Positions 57,012 through 64,000 of a stretch of 64,000 nucleotides of DNA are shown one piece after another (positions within the stretch are counted from its first letter, which is position 1; each line of letters begins with the position of its first letter). Location: positions 1 to 64,000 of the forward strand of contig NZ_BMLT01000008.1 of assembly GCF_014645375.1 (NCBI RefSeq), read 5' to 3'. Source of the DNA: Marinobacterium nitratireducens. GTDB lineage: Bacteria; Pseudomonadota; Gammaproteobacteria; Pseudomonadales; Balneatricaceae. A program made the position numbers and the translations under genes. The notes beneath the pieces are model-generated. The model was not told the DNA's origin and searched no databases. It saw nothing but the letters and a program-made list of their open reading frames with translations.

Positions 57012-58283
57012 TTACTTCTTGCGCTCGAGGTTCTTCTGAACGGTATCGCTGTACCAGTCCAGGAAGTTGATTACGCCGAACTCGTAGGTTTCTGAGTACG
57101 GGCCCGGCTGGTAGGCCAGGGAGTTGATGCCGCGCTGGTTTTCTTCACCCAGCTGACGGTCCTGGTCGTTGGTGGCGTCCCAGACCTGGCGCAGCTTGGC
57201 GGGATCGTAGTCGACGCCTTCGACCGCGTCCTTGTGCACGAACCACTTGGTGGTGACCAGGGATTCCTGGGCCGAGATCGGCAGCACGCGGAAGACGATG
57301 AAGTGATCGCTCTGCATGTGGTTCCAGGAGTTCGGCAGGTGCAGGATGCGCATCGAGCCGAGCTGGCGGTTCTTGATGCGGCCCATCAGCTTGCTGCAGG
57401 CTTCGCTGCCGTCGATGGTCATGACCTGGGTGCCTTCCTTCAGCGGCATCCGCACGATGCGGTTGCGCACGCCGAAGCTCTTGTGCTCGTGGGGAATGCC
57501 CTCGGCGTCCCATTCCGCGGACTGGCGGGCGTAGTGGGCCAGGAACTCTTCGCTGGCGCGGGGATCGTTGGTGTCATCCCACTCCAGCAGGGTGTTCAGC
57601 AGTTCCGGGTGGCTGCCTGCGCAGTGGTAGCATTCGCGGTTGTTCTCGAGGACCAGCTTCCAGTTGGCCTGCTCGTACATGTTGGATTCCACCGCCAGCT
57701 TGGTGTTCTCAACGTCGTACGGAGCCATGTACTCGTCCAGAGTTGCCAGGAACTCTTCGAAGTCGCCCTCCGGCTCTTCCTTGCCGAGGCAGACGAAGAT
57801 GAAGCCGCCGGCGGTCTTGCAGAAGGCTTTCTTCAGGCCGTGCTTGGTCTTGTCGAAGCTGTCGCCCATATCGGTGCCGGCGAACAGCAGGTTGCCCTTC
57901 AGGTCGTAGGTCCACTGGTGGTAGGGGCACACCAGGTTGGCGACCTTGCCGCGGTGCTGCGAGCAGATGCGCGAGCCACGGTGACGGCAGGTATTGTGAA
58001 AGGCGTTGATGGTACCGTCGGCATCGCGTACGACGAGGACCGGGTTCTGGCCGATTTCGACGGTGAGGTAGTCGCCCTTCTTGGGAATTTCGCTGCTCAT
58101 GCCAACGAACAGCCATTCCTTCTGGAAGACCTCTTCCATGTCGACTCGGAACATCTGCGGGTCGTTGTACAGCTCCCGCGGCAGCGAGTAGTTACGCTCG
58201 CGGGTTTTCAGCAGGCGGTCCATCTCCTGGCGCGCGGTGTCGATGTCGGCGTAGGTGATGTTCAGCAGGTCGTTCTGGTTCAT
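57012..58283 (-). CDS. gbcA: Glycine betaine monooxygenase, Rieske oxygenase subunit
   Basis: GbcA hydroxylates a methyl group of glycine betaine, giving dimethylglycine and formaldehyde. The 423 residues have a Rieske [2Fe-2S] site (Cys99, His101, Cys119, His122 in TCRHRG and CPYHQW) and a mononuclear iron site (His220 and His225 in NRECYHCAGSHPELL). The start MNQNDLLNITYADIDTAR at 58283 is the family start; the open frame extends further only through the promoter. It diverges from its reductase gbcB. Confidence 0.95.
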   Translation of the reverse strand: MNQNDLLNITYADIDTARQEMDRLLKTRERNYSLPRELYNDPQMFRVDMEEVFQKEWLFVGMSSEIPKKGDYLTVEIGQNPVLVVRDADGTINAFHNTCRHRGSRICSQHRGKVANLVCPYHQWTYDLKGNLLFAGTDMGDSFDKTKHGLKKAFCKTAGGFIFVCLGKEEPEGDFEEFLATLDEYMAPYDVENTKLAVESNMYEQANWKLVLENNRECYHCAGSHPELLNTLLEWDDTNDPRASEEFLAHYARQSAEWDAEGIPHEHKSFGVRNRIVRMPLKEGTQVMTIDGSEACSKLMGRIKNRQLGSMRILHLPNSWNHMQSDHFIVFRVLPISAQESLVTTKWFVHKDAVEGVDYDPAKLRQVWDATNDQDRQLGEENQRGINSLAYQPGPYSETYEFGVINFLDWYSDTVQKNLERKK

Positions 58284-58667
58284 GTAGCGCTTATCCTCGT
58301 TAACCCTGGGGTCACACGGGTGACCCTGATTTGACCCATTTACGTTTTTCTTGGAGACGCCGCCTTGCCTCATGCAGTGCGTCTTGAGACGAATAGTGCG
58401 CCAACACCTTTTGTGGGGTTTATCTGTTTGCGACACTAACCGCTGTTCTTTTCGACGTCCCAGTAATGGCGGGGGGTTGAGGTGGTGTGAAGAGACACGT
58501 TTGTGTCGCGCAGAGTTAAGTCGCCGGCAGCGACCGGGCACAAAATGGCGCTATAAAAAAGGGGCGGAATCGAGAGATTCGCAAGGTCGCCCCGGACGCG
58601 GAACCTGAAGGTATTCAGGCTGCACCCGACCCAACCTGCGTCAGCGCACAACCACGAGAGATGCACC
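58284..58667. promoter_or_regulatory. Divergent gbcA-gbcB promoter region
   Basis: 384 bases without a gene. GTTTGCGACAC (58428-58438) and TTGTGTCGCGC (58502-58512) are inverted half-sites. GTTTGCGACA is identical to the right half of the palindrome upstream of glyA (20581-20590). These are candidate sites for GbdR, which must act here by family precedent. The short leader between GGCGCTATAAAAAA (58546-58559) and gbcB could hold a TATAAA -10 element. Confidence 0.5.
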
Positions 58668-59798
58668 ATGAACAATCCCACTGTCAGCCTGGTGAATACC
58701 GAAGCCCTCAACCCGGTAACCACCCAGACCTGGGCTAACGGCCGCCACGTTGTGCGCTGTGTCAAGGCGATCCAGGAAACCTGGGACGTCAAGACCTTCT
58801 GCTTTATGGCCGAACAGCCTGTGATGTTCTTCTTCAAGCCCGGACAGTTCGTGACGCTGGAGCTGGAGATCGACGGCGAGCAGATTTTCCGTTCCTACAC
58901 TATTTCCAGCTCACCTTCGGTGCCGTACAGCTTCTCCATCACGGTCAAGCGCGCGCCGGGCGGTCTGGTGTCCAACTGGCTGCACGACAACATGGTCGAG
59001 GGCACCGAGCTGGCCGTGCACGGACCGGTTGGCCAGTTCAACTGTATCGATTATCCGGCGGACAAGGTGCTGATGCTGTCCGGCGGTGTGGGGATCACCC
59101 CGCTGATGTCCATGATGCGCTGGTACTTCGACACCAATGCCGGCGTGGACGTGGAGTTCATCCACAGCGCCCGCTCGCCGAGAGACATCATCTATCATCG
59201 TGAGCTGGAGCATATTTTCTCGCGTATTCCCGAGTTCAAGCTGCATATCGTCTGCGAGCACAGCGACAAGCTGGGCGAGGCCTGGTTTGGCTTCCGTGGC
59301 TTCCTGACAAAGCCGATGCTCGAGCTGATGGCGCCGGACTTCATGGAGCGCGAAGTCTATTGCTGCGGCCCGACCCCCTACATGAACGCCGTCAAGAAGC
59401 TGCTCAAGGACAACGGCTTCGACATGAGCCGTTACCACGAGGAATCGTTCGGCGCGACTCCGGTCGATGTTCAGGAAGAAGTCGTCGAGTTCGCCGAGCA
59501 GGCGCTGGAAGACGCCGAAGCCATCCAGGCCTCCGACATGCTGCGTGTGGACTTCTCCAGCACCGGCAAGAGCGTACAGATCGTACCGGGCGAAACCGTC
59601 CACGCCGCTGCCTCCAAACTGGGACTGCACATTCCCAAGGCCTGCGGCATGGGCATCTGCGGTACCTGCAAGGTACTCAAGGTCTCCGGCGACGTCGAGA
59701 TGACGCACAACGGCGGCATCACCGATGAGGACGTCGAAGAGGGCTACATCCTGTCCTGCTGCAGCGTGCCGCAGGGTGACGTGGTCGTCGAGTATTGA
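58668..59798 (+). CDS. gbcB: Glycine betaine monooxygenase, reductase subunit
   Basis: GbcB passes electrons from NAD(P)H to GbcA. The 376 residues have a flavodoxin-reductase-type FAD domain (FRSYTISSSP), an NAD domain (LSGGVGITPLMSMMRWY) and a C-terminal plant-type [2Fe-2S] domain with Cys326, Cys331, Cys334 and Cys364 or Cys365 (CGMGICGTC and LSCC). The start MNNPTVSLVNTEALNPV has GAGAGATGCACC before it. A terminator follows the stop after one repeat. Confidence 0.95.
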   Translation: MNNPTVSLVNTEALNPVTTQTWANGRHVVRCVKAIQETWDVKTFCFMAEQPVMFFFKPGQFVTLELEIDGEQIFRSYTISSSPSVPYSFSITVKRAPGGLVSNWLHDNMVEGTELAVHGPVGQFNCIDYPADKVLMLSGGVGITPLMSMMRWYFDTNAGVDVEFIHSARSPRDIIYHRELEHIFSRIPEFKLHIVCEHSDKLGEAWFGFRGFLTKPMLELMAPDFMEREVYCCGPTPYMNAVKKLLKDNGFDMSRYHEESFGATPVDVQEEVVEFAEQALEDAEAIQASDMLRVDFSSTGKSVQIVPGETVHAAASKLGLHIPKACGMGICGTCKVLKVSGDVEMTHNGGITDEDVEEGYILSCCSVPQGDVVVEY

Positions 59799-59800
59799 GC

Positions 59801-59872
59801 GCAGGAGCCCGCTCCGCGGGCGAACCCGTTCGGTAGGCGCTGTACGGTTCGCCCGGAGACAGGACTCCCGCG
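59801..59872. repeat. Dispersed palindromic repeat family B copy
   Basis: GCAGGAGCCCGCTCCGCGGGCGAACCCG ... GGTTCGCCCGGAGACAGGACTCCCGC is an imperfect inverted repeat two bases after the gbcB stop. Confidence 0.65.
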
Positions 59873-59916
59873 CTGCGTCGGCCGGGCGAGCACACCCCTG
59901 AATACCGTTGTCTTGA

Positions 59917-59943
59917 TGCCCGGCCCCGAGCCGGGCTTTTTTA
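59917..59943 (+). terminator. Rho-independent terminator of gbcB
   Basis: GCCCGGC-CCCGA-GCCGGGC followed by six T residues, about 120 bases after the gbcB stop. Confidence 0.92.
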
Positions 59944-60070
59944 TGCCGTCATTCCCGCGTAAGCGGGGAGCCATCAGCCGCACGCCGGTATTGCCTGATG
60001 GTGCGGTTCGCGAGGCTCACCGATCACCACCGCTTCATTCCGTTCTTTATCCTTGCTATGCTTCACTCCA

Positions 60071-60174
60071 CTTAGGGGAGTAGTCTCCTGGCGCCCGCCA
60101 GGATGGTCGTCAACAACCTCCGGACCCACAGGTCCGTGGCGGCCGTGTCCGATTCCGGATTGATGAGACCTGAG
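60071..60174 (+). ncRNA. yybP-ykoY manganese riboswitch
   Basis: The element shows the two conserved loops GGGGAGTAG (60075-60083) and GTCGTCAA (60106-60113). The closing stem is CTTAGG/CCTGAG (60071-60076 with 60169-60174) and the first hairpin TCCTGGC-GCCC-GCCAGGA. Inner helices are ATGGTC/GGCCGT and CGGAC/GTCCG, and the last hairpin is TCCG/CGGA. All expected helices of the yybP-ykoY fold can be drawn, so the match rests on structure as well as sequence. It sits 153 bases before a cation exchanger gene. The intervening DNA has a GGCCGGC-type stem that may be the expression platform. Confidence 0.88.
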
Positions 60175-60326
60175 ACGAACCGATCGCCACAGGGCCGGCG
60201 CTTTCGGTGCGTCTCCGTGTCGGTGCCGGCCCCGAATAATCCCATGCCAAGCTGCCAATACCTCTTGCTTTCGCCCACTGCGCGAACGTCGACTTCCATA
60301 GCCTGCATTTTTGCGGAGGTGCGCCC

Positions 60327-61325
60327 ATGACGCTGCCTTTGCTCGCGCTGGTTGCAGGCCTGGCTTTGCTGGTCTGGAGCGCAGACCGCTTCGTTGACGG
60401 TGCTGCCGCCACCGCCAGACACTTCGGCATGCCGACCCTGCTGATCGGCATGGTGATCATCGGTTTCGGTACCTCGGCGCCGGAGATGGTGGTCTCGGCC
60501 CTGGCCGCACTGGACGGCAACCCTGGACTGGCGCTCGGTAACGGCTACGGTTCGAATATCGCCAATATTGCGCTGATTCTCGGTCTGGTCGCGGTGATGA
60601 GTCCGATCGCGGTGAAGTCGGGCATTCTGCGCAAGGAGTTGCCGCTGCTCGCCGCGATAACCCTGTTCGCCGCGGTTCAGCTTCTGGACGGTGCGCTGAG
60701 CCGGCTCGACGGCTTTCTGCTGCTGCTGGTGTTCTTCGCGGTTTTCGGCTGGCAGATACACGGCGGCCTGCGTCAGCGCAACGACGTGATGCTCGCGGAG
60801 CTCGAAGCCGAAACCGAGGCCGAGTTCGAGAGCCACCCGATGCCGCTGGGCAAGGCGGTTTTCTGGCTGCTGTTCGGCCTGGTGCTGCTGATCGTCAGCT
60901 CCCGCGTGCTGGTCTGGGGGGCGGTGTCGATTGCCCAGAGCCTTGGCGTCAGCGATCTGGTGATCGGTCTGACGATTGTGGCCATCGGCACGTCGCTGCC
61001 GGAGCTGGCATCGTCGATAGCCGCCGTGCGCAAGAACGAGCACGACCTGGCGCTGGGCAACGTGCTGGGCTCCAACCTCTTCAATACCCTGGCCGTGGTC
61101 GGTATCGCCGCGTCGATCCATCCGCTGGAGGTGGAGCCGGTCATTCTTTACAGGGACTGGGCGGTGATGATGGCGCTGACGCTGGCGCTGTTCGTCATGG
61201 GTTACAGCTTCCGCAAGGGGCGGCAGGGCCGCATCAATCGCTTCGAGGGCGCCGTTCTGCTGGCCGCCTATGTTGGCTATATGGGGTATCTCGGTACGAC
61301 CGTGATTTCGTCCGCGGGCGGCTGA
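60327..61325 (+). CDS. CaCA-family cation antiporter (YrbG-like)
   Basis: A 332-residue inner-membrane exchanger of the calcium/cation antiporter superfamily. The two alpha-repeat motifs are GFGTSAPEMVVSALAALDGNPGLALGNGYGSNIANI (about 50-87) and AIGTSLPELASSIAAVRKNEHDLALGNVLGSNLFNT (about 220-255). About ten helices are expected. Annotated relatives exchange Na+ or H+ for Ca2+; the manganese riboswitch upstream suggests that Mn2+ export may be its true job. Confidence 0.92.
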   Translation: MTLPLLALVAGLALLVWSADRFVDGAAATARHFGMPTLLIGMVIIGFGTSAPEMVVSALAALDGNPGLALGNGYGSNIANIALILGLVAVMSPIAVKSGILRKELPLLAAITLFAAVQLLDGALSRLDGFLLLLVFFAVFGWQIHGGLRQRNDVMLAELEAETEAEFESHPMPLGKAVFWLLFGLVLLIVSSRVLVWGAVSIAQSLGVSDLVIGLTIVAIGTSLPELASSIAAVRKNEHDLALGNVLGSNLFNTLAVVGIAASIHPLEVEPVILYRDWAVMMALTLALFVMGYSFRKGRQGRINRFEGAVLLAAYVGYMGYLGTTVISSAGG

Positions 61326-61360
61326 TCATTCGCGGCCCGGCAAACGGGCAGGGGCGACGT

Positions 61361-62191
61361 CTAAGCGTTGTTGCGCCACCCATCCGGTTCGCCGGGCGAA
61401 TAGTGGCGGGCGACAATCGGTAACAGCTCGTCGTGCACACCCGCGGGGGCGGCGACGATCAGCCGGTCCTCGCCCATGCGGTAGGGCTCTCCGTCCCCGT
61501 TGCTGACCCTGTGTCCGGCTTCCTCGAGCAGCAGCAGCGCCGCGGCAACGTCGTAGGGCTGCAGGTCGGTTTCCCAGAACCCCTGCAGATAGCCGCAGGC
61601 CAGATAGGCGAGGTCCAGTGCCGCAGAACCGAAGCGGCGAATGCCGCGACAGCGGTACAGCACGTCTTCTGCGCAGGCGAAAAAAGCCCGGGCCTGGTCC
61701 GGCGAACGGTAGGGGAAACCGGTGCCCAGCAGGGCATCGGCAAGCTGCAGTCCGGCGGGCAGTGGTGTTGCCGGGCGGCCGTCGTGCTGCAGCCCCTGGC
61801 CCCGGATGGCGCTGAAGACCTCGTCCGAGGCCGGCCGGTAGACGACGCCGAGCACCGGCTGGCCCTGCTCGAGAAGGGCGATGGAGATCGAGAACTGATC
61901 CAGTCCCGAGAGGTAGTTGCTGGTGCCGTCGATCGGGTCGATCACCCAGCAGCGGCGCTGGTCCCCCTCGCGACCGCTTTCCTCTCCGAAGATGCCGGCA
62001 TCCGGCTGCAGTCGCTTCAGACCTTCGATCAACCGGCGCTCGCTTTCGATATCGACCCGTGACACCAGGTCGCGGGGGCCCTTGTGCTCGCCGCTGCCCG
62101 GCGGCATGCGGCGGAACTCGCCAAGCTGGTAGCGTCCCGTGTCCCGCGCCAGGGCCACCACCGCCGTCAGCAGTTTTTCGGGCGCTTGCAT
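61361..62191 (-). CDS. Inositol monophosphatase-family phosphatase
   Basis: A 276-residue Mg2+-dependent phosphatase of the inositol monophosphatase / CysQ / histidinol-phosphatase superfamily. The metal motifs are IFGEESG (about 72-78), WVIDPIDGTSNYLSG (about 86-100) and QPYDVAAALLLLEEAGH (about 210-226). I place the start at 62191, where the ATG overlaps the upstream TGA by one base; an earlier in-frame ATG at 62209 lies inside the upstream gene. Substrate not determined. Confidence 0.9.
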   Translation of the reverse strand: MQAPEKLLTAVVALARDTGRYQLGEFRRMPPGSGEHKGPRDLVSRVDIESERRLIEGLKRLQPDAGIFGEESGREGDQRRCWVIDPIDGTSNYLSGLDQFSISIALLEQGQPVLGVVYRPASDEVFSAIRGQGLQHDGRPATPLPAGLQLADALLGTGFPYRSPDQARAFFACAEDVLYRCRGIRRFGSAALDLAYLACGYLQGFWETDLQPYDVAAALLLLEEAGHRVSNGDGEPYRMGEDRLIVAAPAGVHDELLPIVARHYSPGEPDGWRNNA

Positions 62192-62754
62192 CAGGCCTTC
62201 GACTTCCACTTGATGTTGCAGCCGCTACTCGGCTTCTGATCCGGGTCGATGGGATCGCCGGCGAAAAGGGCGTCACAGGCATGGCGCAGGTCCGCCCCTG
62301 TGGCGGCTTGTTTGCTACCGGGGCGGGTGTCGTCGAACTGGCCGCGATAGACGCATTTGAGCTGGGCGTCGAACAGATAGAGGTCGGGAGTGCAGGCGGC
62401 ATCGTAGGCCCGGGCGACCGCCTGGGTTTCGTCGTAAAGGTAGGGGAAGGGGTAGCCCTTGGCGGAGGCTCTGTCCTGCATCAGCTCAGGGCTGTCCTGC
62501 GGGTGGCTGTCGACGTCGTTGGCCGAGATGGCGATGACGTTGATACCGCGGGGCTGGTAGTCCCAGGCAAACTCGATCAGGGCGTCTTCGATATGGCGCA
62601 CGAACGGGCAGTGGTTGCAGATGAAGATCACCAGCGTGCCCGCCGCGCCGGCGCCATCCTCCAGCGACAACGGCTGGCCGTTGCAGACGTTGAGCAGTTC
62701 GAAGTCGGGCGCCCGGGTGCCAAGGGGCATCATGGTCGAGGGGGTAACAGCCAT
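62191..62754 (-). CDS. Thioredoxin-fold AhpC/TSA-family protein
   Basis: A 187-residue redox protein of the peroxiredoxin/ResA-like group common in marine bacteria. The sequence LGTRAPDFELLNVCNGQPLSLED opens the fold; FICNHCPFVRHIEDALIEF carries the peroxiredoxin-type Cys-X-X-Cys (CNHC), and YDAACTPDLYLFDAQ contains the cis-proline strand. I chose the start MAVTPSTMMPLG at 62754 with AAGGAGAG upstream. Its stop shares bases with the phosphatase start, so they form an operon. Confidence 0.87.
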   Translation of the reverse strand: MAVTPSTMMPLGTRAPDFELLNVCNGQPLSLEDGAGAAGTLVIFICNHCPFVRHIEDALIEFAWDYQPRGINVIAISANDVDSHPQDSPELMQDRASAKGYPFPYLYDETQAVARAYDAACTPDLYLFDAQLKCVYRGQFDDTRPGSKQAATGADLRHACDALFAGDPIDPDQKPSSGCNIKWKSKA

Positions 62755-62958
62755 CCGTCTCTCCTTTGTCGAAATCGGAACAATGTCCGCAGGCATGCTG
62801 GAATAGTAGCAGCTGGTGGCGGGAGGGCTGGCAGCCGGCGTCGTCTTTCCTTTCAGGAGGTCATGTATGCGCGCTGTGCGAAAGCTGCCACCGGCAGGAT
62901 ATATTCACAAACATCGACAGCCCCTAGTAACATGGCGCGATTTGTCGGGGATATCGCG

Positions 62959-63411
62959 ATGCTGGAAACGCTGGCAGAGATCAGGAATGCGGCCATCCGG
63001 CTGCTGGCCCGGCGCGAGCAAAGTCGCCAGGAGCTGCGGCAGAAGCTGGGCGCGCGCTGCGATGAGGTGCTGTTGGAACAGGCGCTGGATGCGCTGGAGG
63101 CGGACGGCTATCTCAGCGATGCCCGTTTTGCCGCCAGTTATCTGCGCAGCAAGGCCGGCCAGGGATTCGGTCCGATGCGGATACGCGCGGATCTGGGGCG
63201 CAAGGGTATCGGCAGCGATCTCTGGCAGCAGGCGCTGGACGAAGAGCCTGTGGACTGGTTCGCGCAGGCCCGGGATCTGGCCCGCCGGCGCTTCGCGCCT
63301 GTGGCACGGGATGACCGCCAGACCTGGGCCAAGCGCATGCGTTACCTCACAGGGCGCGGCTACAGTCCCGATCAGGCGCGCTACGCGCTCGAAGCGGACG
63401 AGGACGACTGA
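62959..63411 (+). CDS. recX: Regulatory protein RecX
   Basis: RecX binds RecA filaments and limits strand exchange. The 150 residues contain the family segments RNAAIRLLARREQSRQELRQKL, LEALDALEADGYLSDARFAASYLRSK-like core and RYLTGRGYSPDQARYALE. I chose ATG 62959 (MLETLAEIRN); ATG 62932 adds nine residues and is possible. In most relatives recX follows recA directly; here recA is 46 kb away while alaS still follows recX. No LexA box is seen before it. Confidence 0.9.
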   Translation: MLETLAEIRNAAIRLLARREQSRQELRQKLGARCDEVLLEQALDALEADGYLSDARFAASYLRSKAGQGFGPMRIRADLGRKGIGSDLWQQALDEEPVDWFAQARDLARRRFAPVARDDRQTWAKRMRYLTGRGYSPDQARYALEADEDD

Positions 63412-63552
63412 GCGGGCAATGTCCAGTCCGGGCGGCCCGAAATCGGAAAAAAGGTCGTACAATAAACGCCCGTGTTCTATACTATCTCGCCTTTTTTCGC
63501 CCGGTTTTCACAGTCGGGCCGGATTTCCAGTCGAGCAACCAACCACCCGTAA

Positions 63553-64000
<448 letters not shown>

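Noticed and set aside
62059-62958. A long N-terminal extension of recX
   Set aside because: The frame is merely open through the antisense of two well-supported genes; recX homology begins at about 62959.

Overview
The window is a GC-rich gammaproteobacterial chromosome segment. Gene content and order (eno-ftsB...truD-surE-pcm...nlpD-rpoS-fdxA-mutS, cinA-recA, and a complete GbdR-type glycine betaine catabolic set) resemble Pseudomonas and marine Oceanospirillales such as Marinobacterium. The genus is an inference from synteny and protein character only; no rRNA or tRNA gene is visible.

Region 1 (1-17 kb) is a conserved housekeeping block: pyrG, eno, ftsB, truD, surE, pcm, a DUF368/PopT-type membrane protein, nlpD, rpoS, then fdxA and mutS on the opposite strand. 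A nitroreductase, a DMT-family exporter with a divergent MarR regulator, a CinA C-terminal domain protein (pncC) and recA behind a textbook LexA box follow. As written, recA carries two deletions that remove the Walker A P-loop and the L2 DNA-binding loop and shift the frame twice. This is either an assembly error or a dead gene.

Region 2 (17-20.3 kb) holds a thiosulfate dehydrogenase pair (tsdBA) with an ArsR-type palindrome upstream, a MAPEG protein and a class I amidotransferase.

Region 3 (20.9-45.1 kb, resumed at 53-60 kb) encodes stepwise demethylation of glycine betaine. A BCCT transporter imports betaine. GbcAB yields dimethylglycine, DgcAB with a dedicated ETF yields sarcosine, and SoxBDAG yields glycine. 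GlyA and serine dehydratase then give serine and pyruvate. FdhA and PurU deal with formaldehyde and formyl-tetrahydrofolate. Two AraC-type regulators with amidotransferase-like sensor domains (GbdR and a SouR-like protein) lie inside the cluster; gbdR has a very good sigma-54 promoter.

Region 4 (45-51.5 kb) is a Fur-box-flanked iron uptake locus (FecBCDE-like ABC importer and FecA-like TonB receptor). A HugZ-like protein and two complementary bacterioferritin subunits lie nearby at 55-57 kb, which fits the heavy iron demand of Rieske and Fe-S betaine enzymes.

Region 5 (60-64 kb) has a yybP-ykoY manganese riboswitch in front of a CaCA cation exchanger, an inositol-monophosphatase-like gene with a thioredoxin-fold partner, recX, and the start of alaS. 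recA and recX-alaS, normally adjacent, are separated by about 46 kb holding regions 2-4.

Intergenic DNA is rich in repeats: a MITE-like element with 15-bp terminal inverted repeats, two further palindromic families, a 174-bp tandem repeat, and two heptamer arrays.
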